Source: Atriophallophorus winterbourni
Taxonomy: Eukaryota > Platyhelminthes > Trematoda > Plagiorchiida > Microphallidae
Length of the DNA: 64,000 nt
Assembly: GCA_013407085.1 (NCBI GenBank)
Contig: JACCGJ010005564.1
Coordinates: 28,241-92,240 of the forward strand
Direction of reading: 5' to 3'
In this document: in pieces, positions 54,701-64,000 of the stretch
Layout of the letters: the number at the start of each line of letters is the position of its first letter
Position numbering within the stretch: position 1 is the stretch's first letter
Translations under genes and position numbers: made by a program
The notes under the pieces: generated by a model
Database searches by the model: none
What the model was told of the DNA's origin: nothing
What the model saw: only the letters and a program-made list of their open reading frames with translations

Positions 54701-57700
54701 AAGCTGGTTTGATGGACGTTAAAAATGAGATGTTATTTTCACTGCACTTATTGATCGAGTGAATTCTCATGCATCTATCGAAGGTGACATCTGACGGCAT
54801 GGACACACCGTTAAGATCATTGTATAAATATAGAAATAATACATGATTATACGCATTCAAAAATCTTGACACAAACATATATGTCAATCAAATTTTTATT
54901 ACTAAGCGCTTCTACAATATAATACTTAGGAAAAGCGAGTTATATTTTGTGATGCTCACAACCCTATCCATTGAACACTTTCTTCTGATCGAACACATTT
55001 TTGATTATTTGGTCAGAATAAACAGTTATTATGTAACCTGTTTAGGTTTTTGCCTAGATGAAAACGGATTTTGAAGATTTGATCTCAGTCTACCAGTGCA
55101 ATTACATATAGATGAATTATTCGTTGAACCAAAAGAAAAGAATTTCTGTGAATGTCTGATGTGCACGTGTATATGATAGGAAAACTTGGGTAAAGGTGAT
55201 TTGAGCACTAAAGTAGCAGTTACACACGCGGGTAAGGGAATGACAAAATTTATAGTTGCATCAGAATCACAGAAGACGAATCTGCTATTATAAAAAGATC
55301 TTTATGTGCTTCACAATTTTTCGTCGAAAAACAAACTACCGTGTAACTTCAACAACTGCCAGCTCATTAATGTGTGGAATCTAGTACAGTTCAAATAACA
55401 TATAAGTTTGCGTGTGCATGAAAATTGCAGTGAAGTAAAAGATTTGGGTGTGCTCGAGTTTATAAAACTCACTTCAAACTAACACTGCCTTTGCAAAAGC
55501 AATACGTGTCATCGATACACTCAAACGAAGCATCACTAATACATAAGTGAGACCAGTCATGGAATACGCTGTGCAGTCATGGTCACCGTGTCTCAAGAAG
55601 AAAATAAAACTTATGCAGCGAATCTATCGCCGCTCAACAAAACTAGTTTTCAGCATCCGAAACAAGCATTATAAAGAAAGGATGGTTCACCGAAATATGT
55701 TCGACTTTCCCTATCGGTGAATGAGAGGAGACAGAATCCTACTTTACAAAATATTCCACACACAAACCCTAGCTAATGGGGCCTATTCACCCGAAAGAAT
55801 ACGAGAAATAATCAGACCAATGAATAAACGCCGGTCGTACCCCATTACAGCCTAAAATGTAAACGATTTTTGATTCTGTTCGTGTCTGTTTTACTTTGAA
55901 GTGTTTACCTTTATCGTTGCTTACTCATATAGCTTGCATTACTTTAAATCTAAATTAGACAAGTTTTTATTCCGTTATTCGTTTGACAATTACTTTTGTA
56001 CTGTTTAATCTGCCTATCTCGTTGCATACACTTACCTTTAATTTTACCATCCTATGGTTATTGTTAAGCTTGACGCTTTTTGGCCACTAAGATTTTGAAT
56101 GAACTTGAAATCATCTACTGCGATTGAATTTGTCAAATAAACATCGTGATCGATCATCCATAAATTTGATTAACAATGAAACGTATTCAGCAACAACATG
56201 ATCTGAGTAAATTTGTGTACACTTACGTCTTTCGAATTGTGCTGGCTGATGTACAGACCCGAATTTCGTAACAAACAAAACCAGCGTTTCCATTTTTTCT
56301 CTTTTGCTCTCACGTACAAATGTCCACTGTGTGTCGGTAGGTTCAACTCCTTGTTGCTTAGGAATATTTGCTGGAATAACGAGACACGAACTGTATTCAT
56401 TTACGATTATATGGATTATTTAAATAGAACACAATGTACCTTGATATCATGTTTGTTTAATTTTCTCTTCGGTAGTGTGATTTCTTCACCCAACCATATC
56501 TGTAAACATTTATTAAACTGTAGAAATGATTTATTCCAAATAACGAAAAATTTTTTTTGAAATATTGCAGAGTCATATCACAATGCATGTTGAATTCAAA
56601 GACGTTCAAGTGCAGCAATTGAAGATTTTGAAAACAAGCTTTTGTGGATGTAAGAGTGACTCGAAATCATAAAAATTGTTTGATTGGGAATGTTTAGGAA
56701 ACAGCTGGGACCAGTTGAATGACGCTGCTAATCGATTTTGCAAGTGAACTGAATTGATTAAAGATGGGAAAATTTGAATGACATAATATCAGTATTTTTT
56801 AAATGAGTATTTTTGTTCATAGTTATAGGTTTTACCCTATCTACTTGTGCATGAACACATGCGATTGAACAGGTTGGTCGTGCAAACCGTATCCAACAGG
56901 GGCTTAGAATCGCAACCTGCTTATCAATAAAAATATTGTTATTGATATAAATGGAAGTAAGGAGTACGTAGCTAAAGAAAATCAATACATCTGGAATTTC
57001 ACCCTTAAAATTATACTTATTTCTAAATTGAATGAAAACACAGTTATTTTACGCATGTTATCGTGTATTCATCTACACTTGAATTACAAATAAACAACAT
57101 ATGAATCACCTTTCCTTTTATTAACGTACCGTAGGATTTTCAAACATTCCGAACATATCTTCACGTTCTTCGAAGAATATTAGATTCTCACTCCCAAAGT
57201 TCCAATTAATCAAGCAATCCATAAGCGGTTCGCTATCTTCGAAACATCGTTCTGACGAAATTGGAAAATTTGATGCTCCAATAAAGTTTTGGGTACATTG
57301 ATTTATTAGTTTCAGCATCAAGTAAGAAATCATTCTGGTCAGTTTAAGTCGAGTAGGTGATTTACCGGAATTATCACCCCAATTAGTGAATTTACATTTG
57401 AATAGATATATTTAAGCATCGTCTGAGTCTAATAACAGGGAATGTTTCTATCTACCACACACGTCTTCTTATTCGTCAACATGAAACATTCTTGGATAAC
57501 AGTGAGCGCATTTTCATTATATTTTCCCTGACCTTCAAATAGATGGACAAATATTGTCAATATGTTCCTGATGTACGAGTATCAACAAGACTCCACGTTT
57601 TTACTATGTTGATCCTACCGGCTAGCAATGTTTCAATTATGCGTCTGAATACAGTTCAAATGGCAACTATCGAAACAATTCTCATCCAAATATGTGCTGA

Positions 57701-60700
57701 TGACCTAATTCGTAGCTCCAGGTTATTTCCTGAGTTGCTACGAAACTTAATTTTCATTGTTGTTGGCCTCCTTCAGTCGACGATGGGCATGGATTCACAC
57801 TACAAGCACATTGTGGTTTCTTTTTCCACAGCCTTTCAAATCACTGATCAATCCGATTTATGAGAAATTATTTCTTCACCAGCACCCATTCGGATAGGCA
57901 GTACTTGGCCGATCATCAGCTGTTGCACGCTGAAGAAGAGCGCAAAACTCACCAGCCGAGATCCAATTTGGCAATGACGCTATAAACAGTGCCTCCAGAT
58001 TGAGCAAGTTCTTTTCAACTCATAGGATCAATGTCAAGCTATTTGTTATTTCTTTTGCTGACGTCCTTGTTCTGTAAGTACTGTCTGCTCGAATGTCAAC
58101 CTACTAGTTTTAACGCACAATAGAGTAGATCATTAGAAATATTCCATTGTGTACACATAACCCACTTAGCGTAGGCGCTGTGATTGCGGGTTGAGAATGC
58201 TATTTAGACTAGCTTTCAAAAGTACTTAAGTAGAATAGTTAAAGAATACCGTCGTGTAGATTATGGAAAAGCTTATTGGTAATCTTAAACGTTCACGGTC
58301 GGCTTACATAGTATGAATGCTAAATTCTCCACTGTTTCAAGCGCATGCGGATCCTGCTAGTACTGTCCCTATCTGATTAAAGCGAGCAGCACTAAACCGG
58401 TCGTGTGTGTGATGGAAATGTATGCAAAGAGCATTTTTGATAAATTCTCCTGTTGTTAACATATCTCGAAATTTTGGATGAATTCGTAAGATGTTCCAAC
58501 CCTCACAACGTTGATCCTGCACGAATGACTTTTCGGAACTGCTATTTTTCACTAAATTAAGATGATTATCTTCTATTCATTTTCTTATGCTTAATGTCAT
58601 TCAAATCAGTTTGTTGTAGTTCTTCCAAAGCCAGTATTTTTCGACTTTTGTAATGCCGGTCTTCAGGTATTTCTGAGCTTTCATTTCCTGTTATGTAGCT
58701 TAGGTTGATTGTAGTGATAGTCAAGAAAACCCTTAATTGCCACTGCATTTGATTTTTAAATTGACTTACAAGCAGAAGTAAAGAATAACCGCACTCGTCT
58801 AAACGAGAAAATTTAAATCAAAGTTTAAGAATTCGAAAAACATGGAAGCGTCGTGTATATTGGTAGACAGATACTTGAGCATGAACGAGGACTTGATGCC
58901 AAGTTGACATAATTTAGTTTCATTGATATAACAGGGAAGTGGATGGAAACAATCCGAGCTAAACTTTGCACAAACTTTAGTTTCATATGAATAACTATTT
59001 TCGATTGTGTATCTTAGAAATAACATTGCATATTTCAATGAAAACGTTTCTTGCACGTATATCGCACCGAGCTTCATGCACGGTATTTTTTCGACCAATG
59101 CATGTTTCGTGGAACATTTCATGAGGTTTTTCGCCAACATGATTTGGATCACTTCGAATGCTGTCGTGTGGGACTCGATTGCAATCGCTTTGGTCGTTTT
59201 ATCCGGTTGATAGACGCGTAAAATCAGCTGCAGAATTTGACAGCATTTTAGGATTACATCAGTTAGGAGTAAATGGAACAACTAGAAATTTATTACAAAT
59301 TAATGGCAATCCAATTTGTTGCATTAACAGAACTTTCGTTTAACATTTGTCCAGGTGTTTCCAACATAATAACAGTTAGATTGATTGTGGCATTGACGCT
59401 GTTATATTCACTTACAATGACCGCGCAAATACTCATACCAATTGAAAATAATGTCAAACAAATACCGATTGGTTGAAACGAATATTACTCAAAAACAAAA
59501 CTTGTTGTCTTAACCTAAACAGTAACATACATATGTAACCACGTTGCCGCCATTGAGAATAAAAAACGAGCTTTTCTAAGATGGCTTTTGTTTTACAACA
59601 ACTTATACTCTTTCACTAATTTTAAAGATTTATCTGAATTTGTAAGACAGAATCAGCGTAATGGTACGCTTTAGGCGTTTGTATTGAATCAAAAGCTATA
59701 ACATCCCGCTGTTGATTCAACCCTGAAATATAATTGAGTGAAAGTTACCTTGAATGAAACGATCGATGATCGAAAGTAAATGTGTGAACACATGGCAGCA
59801 TCCAACGAAACCAATCAAATAAATCTGCGTTTGCACTTTCTTTTACCTAGCGAAGAAAAGCATCAAACCTTGTTCAAGGTCAATTCTCCATCGATCGGTT
59901 GAGTATGGAACGAAATAGCTAGACGCGAAGTATAGTTTTTAATCTCAGTATCATACTTTCGATATTCTTTACAATATATATGCATTTTGCATTGCAAACT
60001 AATACAATAATAATTATATCGATATTCCTGTCGATGTTCTCTGGAGTGCAGTTTGGTTGAGAAGTGTACAATCGAATTCATTTTCAACACACCTTGATCG
60101 AGCTGTGGTAACAAGCCTGTGAGAACGTAAACATTGTATTTTCAATGATAATCAGTGCTTAGGGTCGCCCTTAGCAATCACGATTATCAGCTTTTGTTTT
60201 GAAAATGATTGTTTGTTTATTAATTTATGTACAGTTCAAGAATTTATGATGACAAAAAGAATTTGAAACAATTGGTTGAAATGTAATTGATTTGATCTCT
60301 CCGACTAAGTCTAATACTCATAATCACACACGATTTAGTTCGTTCGACGACGGTTGAGTTTAAATATCTCAAATTTTCTATTCAAGGATCTCTGAAATTA
60401 ATCTTATTGTCTCCACTTGATAAGGGCTAACAACCAAAAACTGCACGTGTTTTGTAAATGAGGGGTGAGTACAACAATAAATTGTTGGATACCATGCGTC
60501 TTCATTGCTTTGTTCTGTATCACTTTGTGATTCTGTAGTTGAGCATAATATTCATTTGTAAGAACCTTTATTAACAGTGACATTCAAATATAATTTTTTA
60601 AAGTATTACGCCTTTTATGTTCGTGTAAGTAATAACAAGTATGCGAGAATTGTTTAACTAAGCGATTGAATCTGTTTGCGTGAAGTGTTCATTTTCACAA

Positions 60701-61976
60701 AAATATTATTGAATTTCCGCTGCAAACATGCTCACATCCCCTGAGCTGAAAATCTACTTTCTTGTGCTTCAATGATTCGGCCAAGAAGTAGTTACTTCAG
60801 TGCAGTGAGTAATTCAAGGTCCTAATGGTCTATTCAACAAAAAGTTTAACAATAACCATGGGATGGTAAAAATTAAAATGTAAGTATACAAGATTAGCTA
60901 TTTGATTAAACAGTATATAAGTAGTTGGAAAAATGTATAAATGAAATAAAAAAAATCGTCTAATTTAGTTTCTAATCTAAAGCTAGTGTGTAAGCAACGG
61001 TAAAGATAAACGACATGGACAGAATTAAAATACTTTCTCAATTTAGGCATAATGTTGTAAAATCAGCATATAGATCATGGGTCCGATAATTCCTCGTATC
61101 CCTTCGCGTGAGACATTTAAATACAACTGAATTGATATAAAACACATTTGCATGCATCTCCTTCACACAAAACACCCCACGACCTGTTTCGTGCTGTTGG
61201 CACTCATCAGGTAGGGACAGTAGGATCAGGATCCGCATGCGCTTGAGTTTTTTTAATCTGATCATCAACGTTTGTGTAAGCTGAAATCTTGTTTTTCTAA
61301 TTGTCCACTATTGATTCACCACCAATTTCAGCCAAAATCATTAACAATATTGGCTGGATAAAACTAACTTAACCAGTCTACCGATGCAACAAACGTTCTC
61401 GTTTATTAGCGTTGAGGTGAAGCAAAATGATAATATGTTTGCAATTTATTTTCCGGGATTTGCTATGCTTACTTTTCCTTTAGTAATGATTCTTGCATCT
61501 GCCATGGGTTCCGGTCTCCAGTCTAGGAAAACACTGGTTTTTACCCGGTTTTGCCCAACACCATTTGGCACCGATTCCAAATTGGATGGAGTGGTAACAG
61601 TCGGCAAGAGGATACACTGCGACCTGTTGGACTCCCTCGGTCGAATATCGTTCGAATAACTTCGTTCAATTTTTCGGTTTTGCTTTCGAATAGTTTCAAA
61701 AGAGGATGAGTTGTTGACCGTCGCACCGAACGATTGACTCTTTTTGATAGGAGCATTTAACTTCCCACTGAACTGCACCAAGTTTTCGCACATTGTATAA
61801 TCAGCTAGATTGACTGGCATCGCAAACTCTCGTATTGAAGTTTTCGGTGTTATTCGATGTGAGTTTCTAATGGAGTTTACAGTGTTTCTTTCGTAATGGG
61901 TTTTCGAACCCACGCTCACTGGAGTGTGCACGGATTGCAATTTAGCTTCTCCAATTGTTTTTTCAGGTATGCCACT
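41165..61976 (-). CDS. RA-PH domain adaptor of the MIG-10/RIAM/lamellipodin class (7 exons seen, 5' end missing)
   Basis: MRL proteins link Ras-family GTPases and phosphoinositides to actin and integrin control at the plasma membrane. Seven exons join in one frame: 61976-61473, 59227-59068, 57251-57130, 56370-56227, 45331-45152, 42478-42377 and 41770-41165 (605 codons plus stop). The Ras-association fold is LILRVYQPDKTTKAIAIESH to VEKIPCMKL. The linker ERCFEDSEPLMDCLINW is the family signature that joins RA to PH. The PH domain opens HLYVRAKEKKWKRWFCLL and closes with the helix TLRIWCSLLRLAL carrying the invariant Trp. The C-terminal 200 residues are Ser/Arg-rich without FPPPP motifs. Grb7/10/14 proteins share RA-PH but have an SH2 domain, absent here. 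The start codon is not found and may lie beyond 64 kb. Confidence 0.88.
42377..42478 (-). CDS. MRL-like gene, PH domain exon c
   Basis: Acceptor TTGTTTAAAG|GCG, donor CTG|GTAAGT. 34 residues, AFSSQPTDTICTIHF then CASSEETLRIWCSLLRLAL: the last PH strand and the C-terminal helix with invariant Trp. Confidence 0.92.
42600..43050. other. MRL-like intron, no recognised feature
   Basis: Nothing recognisable on either strand. Confidence 0.5.
43055..43130 (+). repeat. Dispersed repeat family E, diverged partial copy
   Basis: CTGAACCTAATCTTACTGTC, then TACACCTGATGACGACAGAC; recognisable only by word order. Confidence 0.35.
43140..45150. other. MRL-like intron, no recognised feature
   Basis: AT-rich; short open frames only. 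Confidence 0.5.
45152..45331 (-). CDS. MRL-like gene, PH domain exon b
   Basis: Acceptor GGACACAG|TCA, donor AAG|GTACAT, phase 0. Encodes about 30 extra residues (SMFHLRTSKL to SDGI) and then the PH core DLEISLELKKKFNLYETSAK. The two nearer AGs (after CCC and after GTTT) give the wrong phase. The insert is unusual, and a further small exon cannot be ruled out in the 10.9-kb intron. Confidence 0.72.
45696..45729. repeat. (AT)n microsatellite
   Basis: About 17 TA units in the 10.9-kb intron. Confidence 0.95.
45847..47374 (+). mobile_element. CR1-like LINE, RT and C-terminal part (host of a nested insertion)
   Basis: Fragments in order: DWTSTVDADDCVHILY and KGFDKI (motif A region), ASGVVQGSLLRPILFLIYVQ (motif B), ILFADAIKLWTVIK (catalytic ADD reads ADA), RDLGFWVSGNQK, ASKLLGKLRRIFRTLSPGTL, KVWTPWLKKDMVLLDEIYHR and a closing RVGFLLNDLPETNV ending at the stop 47372-47374. 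This is CR1-type by its C-terminal blocks, 5'-truncated and mutated. Its expected 3' tail is found not here but at 50050-50172. Confidence 0.87.
47375..48192 (+). pseudogene. AP-endonuclease domain of the nested LINE
   Basis: About 270 codons open: VNRGGGVITYIQTDW, NAYVIPNCPSNVFNAF, LLLVGDLNDCNLS (GDxN), ARIDAFLDFALTNAP-like and PVGNSDHCVIKLLP (SDH catalytic pair). The extreme N-terminus is missing. The linker after the domain has a basic run HLKRIARLKEKAFKMHDRN. The frame ends at a TAG just before the RT, which continues in phase. Confidence 0.88.
48193..49660 (+). pseudogene. Reverse transcriptase of the nested LINE
   Basis: SRFKAAGPDKLSPIVLKECA, DCWKSVCITPIP, KYRAIACTSQLLKAFESIVL, HRKNRSTVDAVALLTDYI, ICFLDYTNAFNSV (motif A), PRGVLQGAILSPFLFSLYIS (motif B), TIKYADDVAIALNH (catalytic YADD intact) and FKYRGVTISGNLSW. 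The main open block is 48640-49239. Stops on both sides break the polyprotein. Confidence 0.93.
50049..50172 (+). repeat. CR1-like LINE 3' tail, copy 3
   Basis: ATGATATGGTAATTGTGAAG, CGTTTTTTGTGATCATAAAT and TCTTGAATGTTGAATCT match tails at 56047, 8345 and 5090. Likely the displaced 3' end of the element at 45847-47374. Confidence 0.65.
50180..50580. other. MRL-like intron, no recognised feature
   Basis: Nothing recognisable. Confidence 0.5.
50585..50975 (+). repeat. Dispersed repeat family C, copy in the MRL-like gene
   Basis: GGACAGTATTACACCTGTAC, ATCAGCATGACAGCCTTCTT, GCAGCTTTCACTGTCGCGCA, TCATAACGAACTTCG, and a right end with GACACCAACCTCACC. Parallels 18480-18910 over its whole length. 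Confidence 0.65.
51180..51760 (-). pseudogene. RTE-like RT fragment
   Basis: Minus strand near 51545-51440 reads GVGQGSPFSPFSFNLLIDAI then LDACNA, equivalent to motif B GVRQGCPLSPFLFNFAID of RTE elements. Flanking frames hold degraded motif A (51670) and post-YADD remnants. Confidence 0.75.
52235..52575 (+). repeat. Repeat family E, two tandem units with a tRNA-like B box
   Basis: Two E units (52235-52340 and 52468-52570), about 230 bp apart start to start, separated by CATGGGTTCAAACCCAGTC (52346-52364) and CATGCGATTGAACAGGTTGA. GGTTCAAACCC fits the RNA polymerase III B-box consensus GGTTCRANNCC, so the family may be a SINE. No clear A box or cloverleaf could be drawn. Confidence 0.75.
52580..53845. 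other. MRL-like intron, no recognised feature
   Basis: AT-rich sequence without recognisable domain. Confidence 0.5.
53850..54125 (+). pseudogene. CR1-like LINE RT C-terminal fragment
   Basis: RSILGKCGLVTLPSIMKENA, EFWAPWLRKDIAPFHRATKL and VMGLCNVP, then a shifted RRRPLDL and ILYYK. Parallels KVWTPWLKKDMVLLDEIYHR at 46950. Confidence 0.85.
54130..55425. other. MRL-like intron, no recognised feature
   Basis: No domain or repeat recognised. Confidence 0.5.
55430..56106 (+). pseudogene. CR1-like LINE C-terminal fragment with 3' tail
   Basis: EVKDLGV, then RPVMEYAVQSWSPCLKKKIK, LMQRIYRRSTKLVFSIRNKH, GDRILLYKIFHTQTLANGAY and LDKFLFRYSFDNYFC, followed by the tail CCATCCTATGGTTATTGTTA and GCTTGACGCTTTTTGGCC (56047 on). 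This links coding region and tail and so anchors the identity of the solo tails at 5.1, 8.35 and 50.1 kb. It ends about 120 bp from PH exon a of the MRL-like gene. Confidence 0.85.
56227..56370 (-). CDS. MRL-like gene, PH domain exon a
   Basis: Acceptor TTATTCCAG|CAA, donor GAC|GTAAGT. Encodes QIFLSNKELNL, then GHLYVRAKEKKWKRWFCLL and RNSGLYISQ: PH strands 1-3 with a basic loop suited to phosphoinositide binding. Confidence 0.95.
56855..56905 (+). repeat. Family E upstream module
   Basis: ACACATGCGATTGAACAGGT followed by TGGTCGTGCAAACCGTATCC, as at 52380-52435. Confidence 0.6.
57130..57251 (-). CDS. MRL-like gene, RA-PH linker exon
   Basis: Acceptor TTTCGTCAG|AA, donor ACG|GTACGT. Encodes RCFEDSEPLMDCLINW then NLIFFEEREDMFGMFENPT, the most diagnostic segment of the gene (ER-FEDHE...NW...FLE...K-NP in relatives). 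Confidence 0.95.
57745..57970 (+). repeat. Dispersed repeat family D, copy 2
   Basis: Word order matches 28250-28450: TTGTTGTTGG, ATGGATTCACACTACAAGCA, TTTCCACAGCCTTTCA, CAATCCGATTTATGA, GGCAGTACTTGGCCGATCAT. Confidence 0.5.
58343..58440 (+). repeat. Dispersed repeat family E
   Basis: AGCGCATGCGGATCCTGCTA, GTACTGTCCCTATCTGATTA, AGCACTAAACCGGTCGTG, GTGATGGAAATGTATGCAAA. Confidence 0.85.
59068..59227 (-). CDS. MRL-like gene, RA-domain exon
   Basis: Acceptor TTCTGCAG|CTG, donor CTCG|GTGCGA (phase 1). Encodes ubiquitin-like RA strands and helix: LILRVYQPDKTTKAIAIES, AFEVIQIMLAKN, KHALVEKIPCMKL. The single trailing G completes the Glu codon of the next exon. Confidence 0.9.
59480..61135. other. 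MRL-like intron, no recognised feature
   Basis: AT-rich; a weak family-E-like stretch at 60387-60460 (TATTGTCTCCACTTGATAAG) is the only shared element seen. Confidence 0.5.
61140..61245 (-). repeat. Dispersed repeat family E, inverted copy
   Basis: Plus strand: CATTTGCATGCATCTCC, ACACCCCACGACCTGTTTCG, TGCTGTTGGCACTCATCAGG, TAGGGACAGTAGGATCAGGA, TCCGCATGCGCTTGA. Confidence 0.9.
61473..61976 (-). CDS. MRL-like gene, most 5' exon found
   Basis: Acceptor ATCATACAG|AGT, donor AAA|GTAAGC, phase 0. Encodes 168 residues rich in Ser, Asn, Arg and Lys, ending WRPEPMADARIITKGK, which continues directly into the RA domain as in family members. No convincing ATG at its start, so an upstream exon is expected. 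The acceptor is less certain than the donor. Confidence 0.75.
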
Positions 61977-61999
61977 CTGTATGATAGTAGAATTTAATA

Positions 62000-62685
62000 A
62001 GAGTAGTAGCGACTATCCATTGTTAAAAAATAAAAGCCGGAAATACCAGCTGTTTTTTGTTTCAATACTTCATCATATATTAAACTCGAGTATACTGAAA
62101 CTTGAGAAATAAAATGCTGGTTAATGTAATACGAAGCTCTGTGTCCATACATTGCTGGGTATTGCTGAAGATTATCTCAATCTTTCAGTATGCAGTTTGT
62201 CGAAAAATGCTGATCCTGTAGGATAATTTGGTGAATATTAAATAACCGTATCACCTCTACCAAACCCATAAGACTTTTTAGCGATCTGGGATATCAGGTT
62301 TAGTCACAGTGTACAAATATACAATACGGTGATCGATGATCTCATGAAAAGCTTGAATGGGATGAGCGTTATTACTACACCGCCCCGGTCAGATTGTTAG
62401 CCCATGTGTACTGTGTAATATCCTGTTAACCCATCATCAGAATCTAGCTAGAAATTTTCTTGCAGGCTAGTTTGAATTGTATGGCAATGGATATATAGAA
62501 TGTAATGCTATCTCCTTGCAAGGATGCCATTAGCATAAGTTTTAATAAAACGTATGTTGGGATGGCTTGGAATTAAATAACCTGCTTGAAATACTGGCAC
62601 CATTATGAGCAAGCATTCATCATATCAAAGGAAAAACACATATTATATTCATTAATACATAACACGAGCATGATATTACAAATAA
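62000..62685. other. Upstream of the MRL-like exons, no recognised feature
   Basis: No further exon of the MRL-like gene could be identified here. Confidence 0.45.
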
Positions 62686-62689
62686 TAAA

Positions 62690-62850
62690 CGTCTGCAAAA
62701 GATTGTGAAAAACTACATCGGACAAACTGGTATCAAACTGGTCTCTAGCTTACATGAACGCTATTTAGCGATAAGCAAATACGACCTGAAATAATTTATT
62801 TTTATACTTATCAATCAACATGGGTATCAGTCCAAATGAGGTAAAACTAA
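62690..62850 (+). pseudogene. Possible GIY-YIG endonuclease scrap of a Penelope-like element
   Basis: One frame reads KNYIGQTGIKLVSSLHERYL then AISKYD, a stop, and INQHGYQSK. The Y-[IV]-GQT-G-x-K-L...R...H pattern with a later H-x3 block resembles the GIY-YIG domain of Penelope-like elements. The first half of the domain is not visible. Confidence 0.45.
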
Positions 62851-62859
62851 CAAGGTAAT

Positions 62860-64000
62860 AACTGATGTCTATGATAAGTCATGAACATAAAAATTAATAA
62901 TGCAGGAATATTCAAACTTGAAATCCGTTTACTAACCTTAGAGTTCGAATCGTGGTAAACAAACTTCATCAAATTAACATGTTCACATGAACAATTCGCA
63001 CCATTGTTTATAGTGCAGTTAAATAAAAATTCAATTTCAGAAGCACTTCATGGAAAATATTTTATTACCTTCGAAATATGGTTTCTTAGAATGTTCACGC
63101 TTGATTCCCAGGGTGTTCGAGTTTCTGTCAGTGCAAAATGCAGATGAGATTGGCAGATATCGAAAATGAACAGATTTGGTAATGGTGTACATACCCAAAA
63201 CATTTCAAGCAATAAATCTGGTGCTATATCAATGTTGTTGAACACAGTTTAAATTTGTTCAACTAGAACAATGGTTTTCATAATTTTGTATCTTGTGCAC
63301 CCTTGACATATTTAACTGTTTTCTCACACTCTCATTACAGTATATGAGATGATTTGTTTTAGAACATACACAGAAATTGACAACGAATGAGCTAAGAATA
63401 GCAACATGTTTAATCCTTGGTCTACGGTAATTGGAAATACGTATTTGATGATATTGTTGTGTTATTCGACTTAATTATGGCATAAATAAAACACATTATT
63501 AATTTTTATGGATCAGATGCCAGACGCCGCCTGACAAGTGCACTCCGATAGTGACTGAAGGTACTGAGCAATCGAATGCTTGTTTGAGGTGGTAACTAGA
63601 GTTACCGTCAGTAGACAAAGGCTGAAAAGTTGTTTCGAGCCATACGGAATGCTGAGTCGAAAGCTCAATGACTGCAAGCGCCCAACAACATTCGATCATT
63701 AGCAGGTTTCTCTGGATGTTTTTGCTGACAATATCATTGAACCTTATAACCAAAGTTCCTGAGGTCCAAACCTAACTGTGGATTTTTAAATAACCGAAGC
63801 CACATTAATCTGTGTGCTCAATTTATTAAAGTAAATTACCAATCCCATTAACAAAAGCGAGTGTTTTTATTAATGCTTTTGTGACGACTTATTGAGACAT
63901 AATTATCAGCTGTCATTAACAATGAGCAATTATTTCTGCCTTTGCAGGAAACTCGGTTATCATCTATTAAAATTTTGAAATTAAATGATTACACAGTTGT
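62860..64000. other. No gene recognised
   Basis: An 84-codon minus-strand open frame at 63753-63499 (with YHLKQAFDCSVPSVTIGVHL and SGGVWHLI) is less AT-rich than its surroundings, but I do not recognise it. The rest is AT-rich without features. Confidence 0.4.

Noticed and set aside
41165..61976. Identity as a Grb7/10/14-type adaptor
   Set aside because: RA and PH are shared, but no BPS or SH2 domain follows the PH domain before the stop codon.

Overview
This is eukaryotic nuclear DNA, most likely from a parasitic flatworm (a digenean fluke). The evidence is long intron-split host genes, moderate GC, and a dense load of CR1-, RTE-, Penelope- and Ty3/gypsy-type retroelements. The gypsy element resembles the fluke CsRn1 type: its primer-binding site is one base off the tRNA-Trp match over 12 bases, and its gag box is CHCC-like. 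The species cannot be fixed from sequence alone; an opisthorchiid, fasciolid or Paragonimus-like fluke is an inference. No bacterial gene, CRISPR array, rRNA or convincing tRNA gene was seen.

Two host genes lie tail to tail. (1) Positions 16438-34909 on the + strand carry a complete mitochondrial clpX gene (AAA+ unfoldase of the ClpXP protease). I resolved it into ten exons in one continuous frame of 688 residues: a putative presequence, a four-cysteine zinc finger, Walker A (split by an intron), pore loop, Walker B, sensor 1, a ClpP-contact-like VGF tripeptide, an arginine finger and sensor 2. Intron 3 appears to use a GC donor. (2) Positions 61976-41165 on the - strand carry seven exons of an RA-PH adaptor of the MIG-10/RIAM/lamellipodin (MRL) class. 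All splice phases agree. The 5' end is missing and probably lies beyond the window. The visible C-terminus is Ser/Arg-rich and lacks the proline-rich tail of vertebrate members.

Layout. 1-4.1 kb: minus-strand CR1-like LINE fragments. 5.4-6.0 kb: another RT fragment. 7.1-8.2 kb: a gypsy-gag relic between imperfect direct repeats. 8.6-10.9 kb: a decayed CR1-like LINE. 11.0-15.8 kb: a gypsy element with two closely matching LTRs, followed by a second truncated internal region that ends about 340 bp before the clpX start codon. 16.4-34.9 kb: clpX, its introns filled with SINE-like repeats, RTE pieces and a 153-bp (ATT)n tract. 35.7-36.25 kb: a Penelope-like RT. 37.1-39.5 kb: an RTE-like LINE. 41.0-62 kb: the MRL-like gene, whose 10.9-kb intron holds one LINE nested in the 3' end of another. 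62-64 kb: a possible Penelope-type GIY-YIG scrap and no recognisable exon.

The two host genes have unrelated roles (mitochondrial protein quality control; membrane and actin signalling), and nothing suggests they work together. The more unusual content is structural: the GC-AG intron, a SINE bounded by a 13-bp target-site duplication inside an RTE copy, a SINE split by an RTE fragment, LINE-in-LINE nesting, and several uncatalogued dispersed repeat families. Exon limits come from reading-frame and splice-site logic only; no transcript evidence was available.
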